DNA from: Brevibacillus panacihumi W25
Lineage (GTDB): Bacteria; Bacillota; Bacilli; Brevibacillales; Brevibacillaceae
NCBI RefSeq assembly: GCF_000503775.1
Contig: NZ_KI629785.1
Span: 682,001-746,000, forward strand
Direction of reading: 5' to 3'
DNA length: 64,000 nucleotides
Positions within the stretch are counted from its first letter, which is position 1. The number at the start of each line of letters is the position of its first letter. Both the position numbers and the translations under genes were made by a program. This document shows, piece by piece, positions 7,833-16,012 of the stretch. Below the pieces are notes generated by a model. It saw nothing but the letters and a program-made list of their open reading frames with translations, searched no databases and was not told the DNA's origin.

Positions 7833-9242
7833 TCATGCCTCCTCCTTTTCTTTGATCAGTTGACGGAAATGGAACGCCACGCGACTGACTTCGCCGGTAT
7901 TGCTGCGGATAAAGCGAATGTACCTCTCCTGTCCTGTCCCCAGCTTAAAGACAAAGCTGTCTTCCTTCACTGCACGCAGCGGGAGGGTCATGCCTTGGAA
8001 CTGCAGCTCGAGTCCTTCGTCATTCAAGGAAACCTGAACCTTCTCCCCTTCTCCGGACCGATACTCGCCAATGAATTCATTTAAAAGATCCGCAGATACG
8101 GAATAGTCAGGATACAGCGCGATGGGTTCTTCGACCGGAAGTGATTGGGCCGTGTTAATGGCCGCCGCCAAAAGCTCCGCGGAAGGCGAGCCGTCCAGAT
8201 TAGTCAGGACAACGCAGGCGATTCCTTGCTCGGGTATGATGCATAGCTGAGCGGCCACTCCTTTTATCGCGCCGCCATGCTCGATCAATGTCCCCCCGCG
8301 AAAATTCGGTGTCACCATAAATCCGTAGCCGTAGTGGCGGGATGGCTCCAAACCTGCATAATTGCCAATCATCTGACGGACGCTTTCTTCAGACACGATG
8401 CGGACGTCCCCAACCATCCCGCCTGTACGGAAGATCTCGGCATAGGCGAGCATATCCCTGCCTGTAGACTTGAGGAAACCGGCAGCCCGCATGGACGGGG
8501 CATCCCACCAAAGAGGAGCCGCAATGACTTCTTTGCCTTCTTCCGCTTTTTTGTTCGTATACAGGGTGGTGATATCCTCGTAATCTCCCAACTCTTCGAT
8601 CAAAAAGACGGTGTGCTTCATGCCAGCCGGTTCGAGGACATTCTCCTTCAGGTAGCTCTCATACGACTGTCCGCTGACCCGTTCGATAATCGCTCCCAGC
8701 AAAGAATAGCCATCATTGCTGTAGCTGAATTCGGTACCCGGTTCCCCCAGCAGCTCTACGTCCAGATCTGCAATAAATGCCATGAGTTGCTCATACGTAT
8801 CGATGGGTTCATGAGCCGTAAGATCGACGCTGCTTTGATTATCCTGCACCGCTGGATCAATCTCCATGCTGCGCCTCATCGCGTAGTACAGCGTTGGCAG
8901 CGACGGCAGCCCAGAGGTATGCGACATCAGGTGAGCGATGGTGATCCGCTTCGTCCGCTCTACGTCTTTCGTCCGAAATTCCGGCAAATACGTGACAACC
9001 GGATCGTGAACCGAAAGCTTGCCGGCTTCTTGCAGTTGCATAATCGCTACGCAGGTAAAGGACTTGGTGATGGAGCCGATGCCAAACACGGTATCTGGCG
9101 TGATCTTTTCCTGCTTTTCCCGATCGCGGTAGCCCAGCCCTTCTGCGTACTGCAATTGTCCGTCCTTGGCGATCCCGATAAAGGCACCGGGCAGCTTGGC
9201 GTCTTCCATCCGTTTTCGAGCATACACTTCCAATGGATGCAT
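7833..9242 (-). CDS. S12-family serine hydrolase, cytoplasmic (copy 2)
   Basis: 469 residues, tandem paralogue of the neighbour at 6410-7831. The motifs are S57-I-T-K60, Y174-S-N176 and an HGG motif near residue 323 (EHGGAIKG, where copy 1 has HTGG). It starts at the ATG at 9242 after GAGGGGGAAA, two bases from the end of the GNAT gene, so no leader peptide is possible. The two copies differ throughout their length, which indicates an old duplication with room for different substrates. The likely role is hydrolysis of D-residue peptides or amides inside the cell (inference from family and context). Confidence 0.85.
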   Translation of the reverse strand: MHPLEVYARKRMEDAKLPGAFIGIAKDGQLQYAEGLGYRDREKQEKITPDTVFGIGSITKSFTCVAIMQLQEAGKLSVHDPVVTYLPEFRTKDVERTKRITIAHLMSHTSGLPSLPTLYYAMRRSMEIDPAVQDNQSSVDLTAHEPIDTYEQLMAFIADLDVELLGEPGTEFSYSNDGYSLLGAIIERVSGQSYESYLKENVLEPAGMKHTVFLIEELGDYEDITTLYTNKKAEEGKEVIAAPLWWDAPSMRAAGFLKSTGRDMLAYAEIFRTGGMVGDVRIVSEESVRQMIGNYAGLEPSRHYGYGFMVTPNFRGGTLIEHGGAIKGVAAQLCIIPEQGIACVVLTNLDGSPSAELLAAAINTAQSLPVEEPIALYPDYSVSADLLNEFIGEYRSGEGEKVQVSLNDEGLELQFQGMTLPLRAVKEDSFVFKLGTGQERYIRFIRSNTGEVSRVAFHFRQLIKEKEEA

Positions 9243-9243
9243 G

Positions 9244-10074
9244 TCACATTTCCCCCTCGACGTTTTTTTCTAGCACATACGCGTGAACTGGTTCGTCACT
9301 TTTGAGCAAACCGATCACAGTGTACCCATGCAAAAAAGCCGACTTGCACATGTCGCGCAAAGCAAAGCGCCAATCCATCGCCACCTGCAGAGCCTCTTGT
9401 TTGAGGCTGTGAATCGACGCAGGGACACCTAGCAAAATGCCCGGATGCTCACCCAAGCCATCCCGAATCAATGGCCGTGGAAGTTTCTGTTGGTCAAGCT
9501 CCCAGTCGAGCAGTCGCGGGTACGAGCTCCATCTCGGCTCTTCGTTTTTCCCTCCACTTATCCCAACCATGGTACGCTTGCCGTTCAACTCCCATTCCAG
9601 CAAAAAGCGGTCTGACGGCAATCCCTTGTTGATGCCGTCATGCATATCACCGTAGTAGGACTCCATGTATTTCCTCACCTTGCCGCCCAGTTTGCACAAG
9701 TTGAGGTAGGCATTGCGCGCCTCTAGCGGATCATAGGTCCAGACAATCCTGTCGTATCCGTAATCCAAGGCCCATTCACGCTGCATCAGCTTGAGCTTCT
9801 TGCCGATGCCCATGTCCCGGTACTCTGGCAGAATTCCCAGCATATGCGAGCAAAGAAATCCTTGGCCTTCCCGAAATCCGGCGAAACCATAGCAAAAGCC
9901 GACGGGCAAGTCTCCAGCATATGCTGCGATCACGACTCCGCCATTGTGAGACGCAGCCAACAGCTGGGCAGCCGGAGTCATGACTCCTTCTCCCCATATC
10001 TCGCATTGCAGCTCTTCGATTTCGGCCATCCGGGCAGCGGATGTAACGGTTCGGTATTGCAGTACCTGATTCAT
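9244..10074 (-). CDS. GNAT acyltransferase (COG3375-like), candidate D-amino acid N-succinyltransferase
   Basis: 276 residues. The acetyl-CoA-binding core of the GNAT fold is visible at about residues 75-110: HMLGILPEYRDMGIGKKLKLMQREWA, in which the P-loop-like R/Q-x-x-G-x-G/A appears as RDMGIG. The rest is longer than a minimal GNAT and resembles COG3375. In Geobacillus kaustophilus a GNAT protein of this kind, encoded next to N-succinylamino acid racemase, succinylates D-amino acids; here the racemase gene is also the immediate upstream neighbour (18-base gap). The assignment as succinyltransferase is an inference from that pairing. GAGGGGAGTG precedes the ATG. Confidence 0.7.
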   Translation of the reverse strand: MNQVLQYRTVTSAARMAEIEELQCEIWGEGVMTPAAQLLAASHNGGVVIAAYAGDLPVGFCYGFAGFREGQGFLCSHMLGILPEYRDMGIGKKLKLMQREWALDYGYDRIVWTYDPLEARNAYLNLCKLGGKVRKYMESYYGDMHDGINKGLPSDRFLLEWELNGKRTMVGISGGKNEEPRWSSYPRLLDWELDQQKLPRPLIRDGLGEHPGILLGVPASIHSLKQEALQVAMDWRFALRDMCKSAFLHGYTVIGLLKSDEPVHAYVLEKNVEGEM

Positions 10075-10092
10075 TTGTTCACTCCCCTCGAA

Positions 10093-11220
10093 TCAGGATT
10101 TTACATCCGCCATTGTGTAGCTTTTTTCATGTACTTGCAAGGCTTGAACTGCGGACCAATTGATCGCGTAGCCAATCCCGGGGCCATCTGGCACAGCCAG
10201 AATGCCTGGCTTGAGGAAAGCCACCTCGGGAACGACGATGTCCTGCTCCCAGTAGCGGTTGGACGTAGAGGTGTCGCCCGGTATGGTAAAATTAGGTAAA
10301 GATGTAATCGCGATATTGTGCGCTCTGCCGATCCCGCTCTCCAGCATGCCTCCGCACCAAACCGGCATGTTGTGCGCCTGGCAGAGATCGTGGATTTTTT
10401 TGGATTCCGTCAGTCCTCCTACGCGTCCGATCTTGATGTTGATGATCTTGCAGCTCCCCAGTTCGATGGCACGTCTGGCATCCTCCGCTGTATGAATGCT
10501 TTCGTCGAGACATATTGGCGTCTTCAATTGATTTTGCAAAAAGGCGTGATCGACGATGTCATCGTGTGCGAGGGGCTGTTCGATCATGATCAGATTGTAC
10601 TGGTCCAGTTCTTTCATGATGTCGATCTGCTCCAGGGTATACGCCGAGTTGGCATCTGCCATCAGCGGCAGCGAGTCGCCAAAGCGTTTGCGAAGAGCTT
10701 CAATCAAGGCAATGTCAAAGCCCGGCTTGATTTTCACCTTGATTTTTTTGTAGCCCTCGGCAACAAAGCCTTCTACTTTCTGCACGACATCCTCCACTGA
10801 AGGTTCGATCCCCACGCTTACGCCCACTTCGATTTCCGTGCGTTCGCCGCCAAGTGCTTGAGCCAAGGTCATTCCTTTCTGCTTCGCATACAGATCCCAT
10901 ACCGCCCCTTCGATGGCTGCCTTCGCCATATTGTTGCGGCGTATCGGGGCAAAGAGACGGGCCACGTCTTCCGGCCTCTCGATCGGACTGGTCAGCACCA
11001 GCGGAATCAGGAAGGTTTCCAGCATGTAGATGATTGTATCTGTCGTTTCTTCATTATAAAAGGGAAACGGCATGGCTACGCTTTCCGCGTACCCTGTCTC
11101 TCCTTCCCCATGCGCACTGACCAGCAGGAAATCGCGTTTCGTCTGTACGCCAAAACTCGTCTCGAATGCGTGCTTCAGCGGCAGGTGCAAGCGTCTTACT
11201 TCAATTTTCTCGATCTTCAT
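10093..11220 (-). CDS. menC: N-succinylamino acid racemase / o-succinylbenzoate synthase
   Basis: 375 residues, starting at the ATG at 11220 behind AAAAGGAGCG; the longer open frame has no ribosome site. Enolase superfamily, MenC type 2/NSAR group: the acid-base pair Lys161-x-Lys163 in IKVKIKPG, metal ligands Asp189 (MADANSAY), Glu214 (IEQP) and Asp239 (CLDES), and Lys263 in NIKIGRVGG. Lys163, Asp189, Glu214, Asp239 and Lys263 carry the same numbers as I recall for the Amycolatopsis enzyme. No other menaquinone gene is nearby, while peptide transport, D-aminopeptidase and GNAT genes surround it, so racemisation of N-succinyl amino acids is the likelier role than OSB synthesis. It is not the Ala-Glu epimerase (YkfB) type found in the Bacillus subtilis dpp-ykf cluster. 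Confidence 0.88.
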   Translation of the reverse strand: MKIEKIEVRRLHLPLKHAFETSFGVQTKRDFLLVSAHGEGETGYAESVAMPFPFYNEETTDTIIYMLETFLIPLVLTSPIERPEDVARLFAPIRRNNMAKAAIEGAVWDLYAKQKGMTLAQALGGERTEIEVGVSVGIEPSVEDVVQKVEGFVAEGYKKIKVKIKPGFDIALIEALRKRFGDSLPLMADANSAYTLEQIDIMKELDQYNLIMIEQPLAHDDIVDHAFLQNQLKTPICLDESIHTAEDARRAIELGSCKIINIKIGRVGGLTESKKIHDLCQAHNMPVWCGGMLESGIGRAHNIAITSLPNFTIPGDTSTSNRYWEQDIVVPEVAFLKPGILAVPDGPGIGYAINWSAVQALQVHEKSYTMADVKS

Positions 11221-11221
11221 G

Positions 11222-12211
11222 CTATCGCTCCTTTTCTGATGACCCATAAAGATGGCAAGCAACAAAATGCTCTCGTTCGATTTCAAGCTCCTGGGGCCGT
11301 ACACGTCGGCAAATCTCCATCGCCTGGGCGCATCTCGGATGAAAGGCGCAGCCTGCTGGCGGATTGGCTGGACTTGGAACATCGCCTCCCAGTACGATTC
11401 GTTCCTTTTTCTGATTGGGATTGGGGATCGGGACTGCGGACATCAATGCTTGCGTGTACGGGTGCATAGGCTGCTCGAACAGTCGCCGCTTGTCGGCAAT
11501 CTCGACGATACGCCCCAGATACATGACGGCGATCCGGTCGCTGATATGCTTGATGACACCGAGATCATGCGAGATGAACAAATACGTCAGTCCCAGCTCC
11601 TCCTGCAAATCCTGCAGCAAATTCAGGATTTGCGCCTGAATGGAGACGTCCAGCGCCGACACAGGTTCATCGGCTACGATCAGCTTGGGTCTAGCAGCGA
11701 TGGCGCGTGCGATGCCGATGCGCTGTCTTTGCCCGCCGCTGAATTCATGCGGATAGCGGTCGGCGTGATTCGGATTGAGACCAACCAGCTGCAGTAATGC
11801 CAGTACCCGCTCGCGCATCTCTGTCGGATTCGCACCCTTCTCTCCCACCGAGAGGGCCTCCGCCAAAATGGTGGAGATTGTCAGACGCGGATTCAGGGAG
11901 GCGTACGGGTCCTGGAAGATGATTTGCATTTGGTTGCGCATCCCTCGCAGCTTGGCTGGCGGCATGGAGACCAGTTCTTCTCCTCCGAATCGGACTGAGC
12001 CTGCGCTCGGTCGAACCAGTTGCAGAATGCTGCGTCCCGTCGTCGATTTGCCGCAGCCGCTCTCCCCGACGATTCCCAAGGTCTCGCCCTGCCGCAAGTG
12101 AAAGGAGACCCCGTCCACCGCTCTGATCTCACCCGTCTTTTGTCCGAACAACCCTTTTTTCAAAGGGAAATAGGTTTTGAGGTCTTCCACGACCAGCAGT
12201 GCGTCGTTCAT
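11222..12211 (-). CDS. Oligopeptide ABC transporter ATP-binding protein (DppF-like), set 1
   Basis: 329 residues; the start at 12211 is chosen for CAGGAGGTGG upstream and for its ATGA overlap with the end of the DppD-like gene. Walker [13 protein letters not shown] (about residue 50), signature FSGGQRQRIGIARA, Walker B LIVADEPVSALD, H-loop LFISHD. The C-terminus has the oligopeptide-transporter extension (HPYTQALMSAVPIPNP and a Cys-containing CAFHPRC motif) found in DppD/DppF/OppD/OppF. It powers import together with the DppD-like subunit and two permeases of operon B. Confidence 0.93.
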   Translation of the reverse strand: MNDALLVVEDLKTYFPLKKGLFGQKTGEIRAVDGVSFHLRQGETLGIVGESGCGKSTTGRSILQLVRPSAGSVRFGGEELVSMPPAKLRGMRNQMQIIFQDPYASLNPRLTISTILAEALSVGEKGANPTEMRERVLALLQLVGLNPNHADRYPHEFSGGQRQRIGIARAIAARPKLIVADEPVSALDVSIQAQILNLLQDLQEELGLTYLFISHDLGVIKHISDRIAVMYLGRIVEIADKRRLFEQPMHPYTQALMSAVPIPNPNQKKERIVLGGDVPSPANPPAGCAFHPRCAQAMEICRRVRPQELEIEREHFVACHLYGSSEKER

Positions 12212-13194
12212 ATCGCCACCTCCTGATCCGCATACACCCAGCAGCGAACGGCATGCTTGCCAGTGCGAATCATCGGCGGCTTTTCCCGAGCGCATCTTTC
12301 CATGGCATGGGTGCAGCGCGAGCGAAACGGACAGCCATCCTGCACCTCTCCCAAAATCGGCACATTTCCTTCGATCGGCGTCAAGCGCTTGTTCTCTCTG
12401 TCCAGACTCGGGATCGAATGCAGCAGACCGACCGTATAAGGATGTCTGGGAGAGGCAAACAAGGTCTGCATATCCGCTTCTTCGACGATTTCTCCGTAGT
12501 ACATCACCATGACGCGGTCCGCCATCTCCGCTACGACCCCGAGATCATGCGTGATCAAGAGGATCGCTGTATTTGCCTTGCGTTTCAAGTCATTCATCAG
12601 GTCGAGGATTTGCGCCTGAATGGTAACGTCGAGAGCAGTAGTCGGCTCATCCGCAATCAGGAGATCCGGCTGGCAGGCCATCGCCATAGCGATCATGACA
12701 CGCTGCTTCATCCCCCCGGAAAGCTGATGAGGGAAATCATGGACGATTTTCTCCGCGCGGGGAATCCCCACTTTTCGCAGCATCTGGATGGTCTGGGCCC
12801 GTCTTTCCTGCTTGCTTGCACTCGTATGCAGACGAAATACCTCATCGATTTGCCGGCCGATGGAATGGACGGGATTGAGAGAGGTCATCGGCTCCTGAAA
12901 AATCATCGAGATGTCATAGCCGCGAATCGCCCGCATCTCTCGCTCCCGGAGCTGGTTCAACACCTTGTCTTTGAAACGAATACTGCCTTCCACGACTCCC
13001 AGCTTTTTTGCAATCAATCCCATGATCGATAGGGAAGTAAGGCTTTTGCCACAGCCTGACTCCCCGACCAATGCTACGGTTTCTCCCGGTTGAATCTCAA
13101 AACTGACTTGATTGACTGCCGTAAACATGCCTCGCTCGGTCTTCAGCTTTACAGAGAGCCGGTCGATATCCAACACGGTCTTTTTCTCGTTCAT
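12208..13194 (-). CDS. Oligopeptide ABC transporter ATP-binding protein (DppD-like), set 1
   Basis: 328 residues from the ATG at 13194. Walker [14 protein letters not shown], signature [14 protein letters not shown], Walker [15 protein letters not shown] and the C-terminal [12 protein letters not shown] / CPFRSRC extension of the Opp/Dpp group. The LSGGMKQR signature is typical of the DppD/OppD partner, while the next gene has FSGGQRQR of the DppF partner. The start lies 28 bases after the class-A-like hydrolase gene; the ribosome site (AGGGGGCTG) is mediocre. Confidence 0.93.
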   Translation of the reverse strand: MNEKKTVLDIDRLSVKLKTERGMFTAVNQVSFEIQPGETVALVGESGCGKSLTSLSIMGLIAKKLGVVEGSIRFKDKVLNQLREREMRAIRGYDISMIFQEPMTSLNPVHSIGRQIDEVFRLHTSASKQERRAQTIQMLRKVGIPRAEKIVHDFPHQLSGGMKQRVMIAMAMACQPDLLIADEPTTALDVTIQAQILDLMNDLKRKANTAILLITHDLGVVAEMADRVMVMYYGEIVEEADMQTLFASPRHPYTVGLLHSIPSLDRENKRLTPIEGNVPILGEVQDGCPFRSRCTHAMERCAREKPPMIRTGKHAVRCWVYADQEVAI

Positions 13195-13222
13195 CGTACA
13201 GCCCCCTATCCTTGCGATTGCT

Positions 13223-14110
13223 TTACTCCTGGACGAAATGCTCATAGGCTGTCTGGGCCAGACGGGCAATCACACGCTCTCCCTCTTTGACGGAAGGATT
13301 CCCGGAGGAAAGCGCTGCGATGGCAAACGCCCCTTTGTCATCGGAAAGATAGACAATGCCGACATCATTCACCACATGACCGACCGTACCGGATTTGCAG
13401 GCGATGATGGTCTCATCCGGCAACAGATACGGGATGCGATTGCGCAATTGCTGCCGCTTCATGATATCGAGCACGCCATCGGACGCTTGCTCAGACGCCA
13501 GTTTTCCCGTGCCGATCAGCTCCAGCAACCTGCCCATGTCTGCCGGTGTCGCCACATTGTTTTCAGGTGACGCTTGGAAAATGAAGCTGTCGGGATCAAA
13601 ACCCGACGTCTGAAAAGATTCCGTCAGCTTCCGAAAGCCTTCAGCCCCTTTTTTCTCCCCGGCCATCCCCGCTCCGATGCTTAGCAGCTCCCAGCAATCG
13701 TGCTTGATGGAGATTTGCGTCAAGCCCAACTCTCGCATGTATGCCTCCACTCGCTCCTTGCCGATGATCTCCAGCACTTTGTCCGTAGCCAGGTTGTCGC
13801 TGACGATGATCATCAGTGTCGCAAGGTCCTTCAGAGCCACCTCTGCCCCCGGAAGAAATTCCTTCAATACCCCCGAGCCCGGGACCAGATCCGCTTCGCT
13901 CAGACGATACCTCTGCTCCAGGCTGACTAAGCCGGCATCCGCATCGCGAAAGAGAGCTGCCAGGATCGGCACCTTGAACGTGCTGGCCATCTGAAAATAC
14001 TGTTCGGCCCGAATCTGAGCCTCTTCACCGGTACCCATATGCTTGACAGCCACCCCGAAGGTTCCTGAACTTTCCGACAATACAGACTCCAGCTTTTGCT
14101 GCAGGTTCAT
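13223..14110 (-). CDS. Class A beta-lactamase-like serine hydrolase, no signal peptide
   Basis: 295 residues from the ATG at 14110 (GAGAGGGGAAC upstream). Penicillin-binding-fold motifs: S43-T-F-K46, S104-D-N106 and K239-S-G241. An E-x-x-L-N motif (Glu166 of class A enzymes) is not evident between SDN and KSG, so efficient beta-lactam hydrolysis is doubtful; it belongs with the Beta-lactamase2 group. There is no leader peptide, so it should stay in the cytoplasm, which is unusual for this fold. It is inserted between the DppC-like and DppD-like genes, so it is co-transcribed with the transporter. A peptidase, amidase or esterase acting on imported D-peptides is the best guess. Confidence 0.8.
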   Translation of the reverse strand: MNLQQKLESVLSESSGTFGVAVKHMGTGEEAQIRAEQYFQMASTFKVPILAALFRDADAGLVSLEQRYRLSEADLVPGSGVLKEFLPGAEVALKDLATLMIIVSDNLATDKVLEIIGKERVEAYMRELGLTQISIKHDCWELLSIGAGMAGEKKGAEGFRKLTESFQTSGFDPDSFIFQASPENNVATPADMGRLLELIGTGKLASEQASDGVLDIMKRQQLRNRIPYLLPDETIIACKSGTVGHVVNDVGIVYLSDDKGAFAIAALSSGNPSVKEGERVIARLAQTAYEHFVQE

Positions 14111-14137
14111 AATATGTTCCCCTCTCTGTCCCAACGG

Positions 14138-15058
14138 TTATTTAGGATCCAACGCATCGCGCAGTCCATCGCCCAAAAGGTTAAAGCCCAAGACTACCAG
14201 CATGATCGCCAAGCCGGGAAAGATAGACATCCACCATGCCTGCCCCAGAAATGCCTTGCCGACGTAGACCATGGCCCCCCACTCCGGCGCTGGCGGCTGT
14301 GCCCCCAGACCCAGAAAGCTGAGCGCTGCGGCAGCGAGTATGCTGGTGCCGAATTGCAAGGTCATCAAGACGATGATGGGGGACAAGATGTTCGGCAGGA
14401 TATGCTTCACCAAAATGACCCGGTCGCGGATTCCCAATGCCCGTACGGCTTCGATGTACTCTTTTTCCCGAATGGAGAGGACCTGGGCCCGGACGACCCG
14501 CACATAGGAAGGGATTACGGCGATGACGATGGCAATCATGGCATTGGTCAAACCCGGTCCCAGCACCGCGATGATGGCGATTGCCAACAGCAAGGCAGGC
14601 AAGGCAAGCAAAATATCCATCACCTGCATGATGTAGAGCTCCACTTTGCGGTAGTATCCAGCAATCACGCCGAGGGTAACTCCGATCAAGGACGCGACGG
14701 TTACGGTGACCAATCCTGTCAACAGCGAGATGCGCCCTCCGTATAAAAGTCTGGAAAAGATGTCGCGGCCAAAGTCATCCGTCCCCAGCAGATGTGCAGA
14801 ACCTGGAGCCATCAGCCGATCCTTGAAATTCATCTCATCAATCGGATATGGGGCAATCAGCGGCGCACTGGCACATCCGATCGTAAACACAAGCAAGATC
14901 ACGGCGCCGAACATCGCCGTTTTGTTGCGCGCCAGACGCTTCAACACTTGCAGCCAGTAGGATACCGGAGGAGGAGCCACCTGATTTTCGGCAACCCGAC
15001 TCGGAGACGATGTCCTGCTCTCATCTGCGATTTCAAGTTGACTCGCGTTTCCATTCAT
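14138..15058 (-). CDS. Oligopeptide ABC transporter permease (DppC-like), set 1
   Basis: 306 residues, starting after AGGAAGGAGCGGG. A cytoplasmic N-terminal tail of about 40 residues, then six membrane segments; the periplasmic-side motif LLGTDDFGRDIFSRLLYGGRIS and the cytoplasmic EAA-type loop (EKEYIEAVRALGIRDRVILVKHILPN) that docks on the ATPases are visible, and it ends in FNLLGDGLRDALDPK as usual for OppC/DppC. Confidence 0.93.
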   Translation of the reverse strand: MNGNASQLEIADESRTSSPSRVAENQVAPPPVSYWLQVLKRLARNKTAMFGAVILLVFTIGCASAPLIAPYPIDEMNFKDRLMAPGSAHLLGTDDFGRDIFSRLLYGGRISLLTGLVTVTVASLIGVTLGVIAGYYRKVELYIMQVMDILLALPALLLAIAIIAVLGPGLTNAMIAIVIAVIPSYVRVVRAQVLSIREKEYIEAVRALGIRDRVILVKHILPNILSPIIVLMTLQFGTSILAAAALSFLGLGAQPPAPEWGAMVYVGKAFLGQAWWMSIFPGLAIMLVVLGFNLLGDGLRDALDPK

Positions 15059-15074
15059 GTTTTCCCGCTCCTTC

Positions 15075-16004
15075 CTACTCGTATTTAATCCGCGGATCGA
15101 ACAGGGTGTACAACAAATCGACCAAGAGATTGGTCAAGGCGAACAGGACGGCTGCGAAAAACACGATTCCCTGGATGGTCGGCAAATCCCTTTTGCCAAT
15201 GGCTTCGATCGCCAGGCTGCCCAATCCCTGCAGCGAGAAAACCGTCTCGGTCACGATGGCTCCTGCCAACAAGGAGCCAAACTCCAGTCCGATCAGCGTC
15301 ATGACGGGAATAATGGCATTTTGCAAGCCATGCATCAGGATAACCGACGTCCGCGGCGCACCTTTGGCTTGTGCGGTCCGCATGTATTCCTGCTTGATCA
15401 CATCCAGCATGCTTGATCTCGTCATCCTGGCAATCATCCCTGCCCCACCCAATGCAAGCGTGATCGACGGGAGAACCAGCGAATAGAATCCGTCGTAGCC
15501 GGATATGGGGAAAATCGAAAGCTGATATGCAAAAATCCAGATCAGAAACAATGCGATCCAGAAGCCTGGCGCCGAAATTCCGAGCAAGGAAAAAAAGACG
15601 ACGAGGCGGTCCACCCACGTATTCTGCTTCACCGCTGCTATCATGCCGACCACTATGCCGATCACTGTCGCCAGGATGATGCTGTACAAAGCAAGCTGAA
15701 GCGTGATCGGGAACCGGTCCTCAATCTCCTGCCAGACCGTTATCCCTGTGATGTAGGACGTCCCCAGATCGCCTTGCAGCAGCTTGCCGAGAAAACTGAA
15801 ATAGCGCATGATCCAGGGCTGGTCCAGACCGAGCTGGGCGTTCATCGCAGCGATGGCCTCTTCCGTGGGGTAGTCCCCGAGCAGATATTGCACGGGGTCC
15901 CCAGGAATCAGTTGTACCAACAGAAAGATGAGAATGGTGACGCCCAGCAGCGTTCCCAAGAGCGACAGCAGTCTTCGAAATAGATATCGATGCAAACGCC
16001 CCAT
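15075..16004 (-). CDS. Oligopeptide ABC transporter permease (DppB-like), set 1
   Basis: 309 residues. DppB/OppB hallmarks: N-terminal YLFRRLLSLLGTLLG helix, LIPGDPVQYLLGD, six membrane segments, the EAA-like loop (VIKQEYMRTAQAKGAP) and the C-terminal LLVDLLYTLFDPRIKYE. The first ATG (16004) lies directly against AAGGGAG; a TTG three codons later (15995) has better spacing, so the true start may be there. Confidence 0.92.
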   Translation of the reverse strand: MGRLHRYLFRRLLSLLGTLLGVTILIFLLVQLIPGDPVQYLLGDYPTEEAIAAMNAQLGLDQPWIMRYFSFLGKLLQGDLGTSYITGITVWQEIEDRFPITLQLALYSIILATVIGIVVGMIAAVKQNTWVDRLVVFFSLLGISAPGFWIALFLIWIFAYQLSIFPISGYDGFYSLVLPSITLALGGAGMIARMTRSSMLDVIKQEYMRTAQAKGAPRTSVILMHGLQNAIIPVMTLIGLEFGSLLAGAIVTETVFSLQGLGSLAIEAIGKRDLPTIQGIVFFAAVLFALTNLLVDLLYTLFDPRIKYE

Positions 16005-16012
16005 CTCCCTTT

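Noticed and set aside
6410..9242. Two beta-lactamase resistance genes
   Set aside because: Motifs are of the S12 D-aminopeptidase/esterase type, both proteins lack signal peptides and sit in a peptide operon; resistance is not supported.
10093..11220. Ala-Glu epimerase (YkfB type) as in the Bacillus subtilis dpp-ykf cluster
   Set aside because: The motifs KVKIKPG, SLPNFTIPGD and the catalytic numbering match the NSAR/OSBS group instead.
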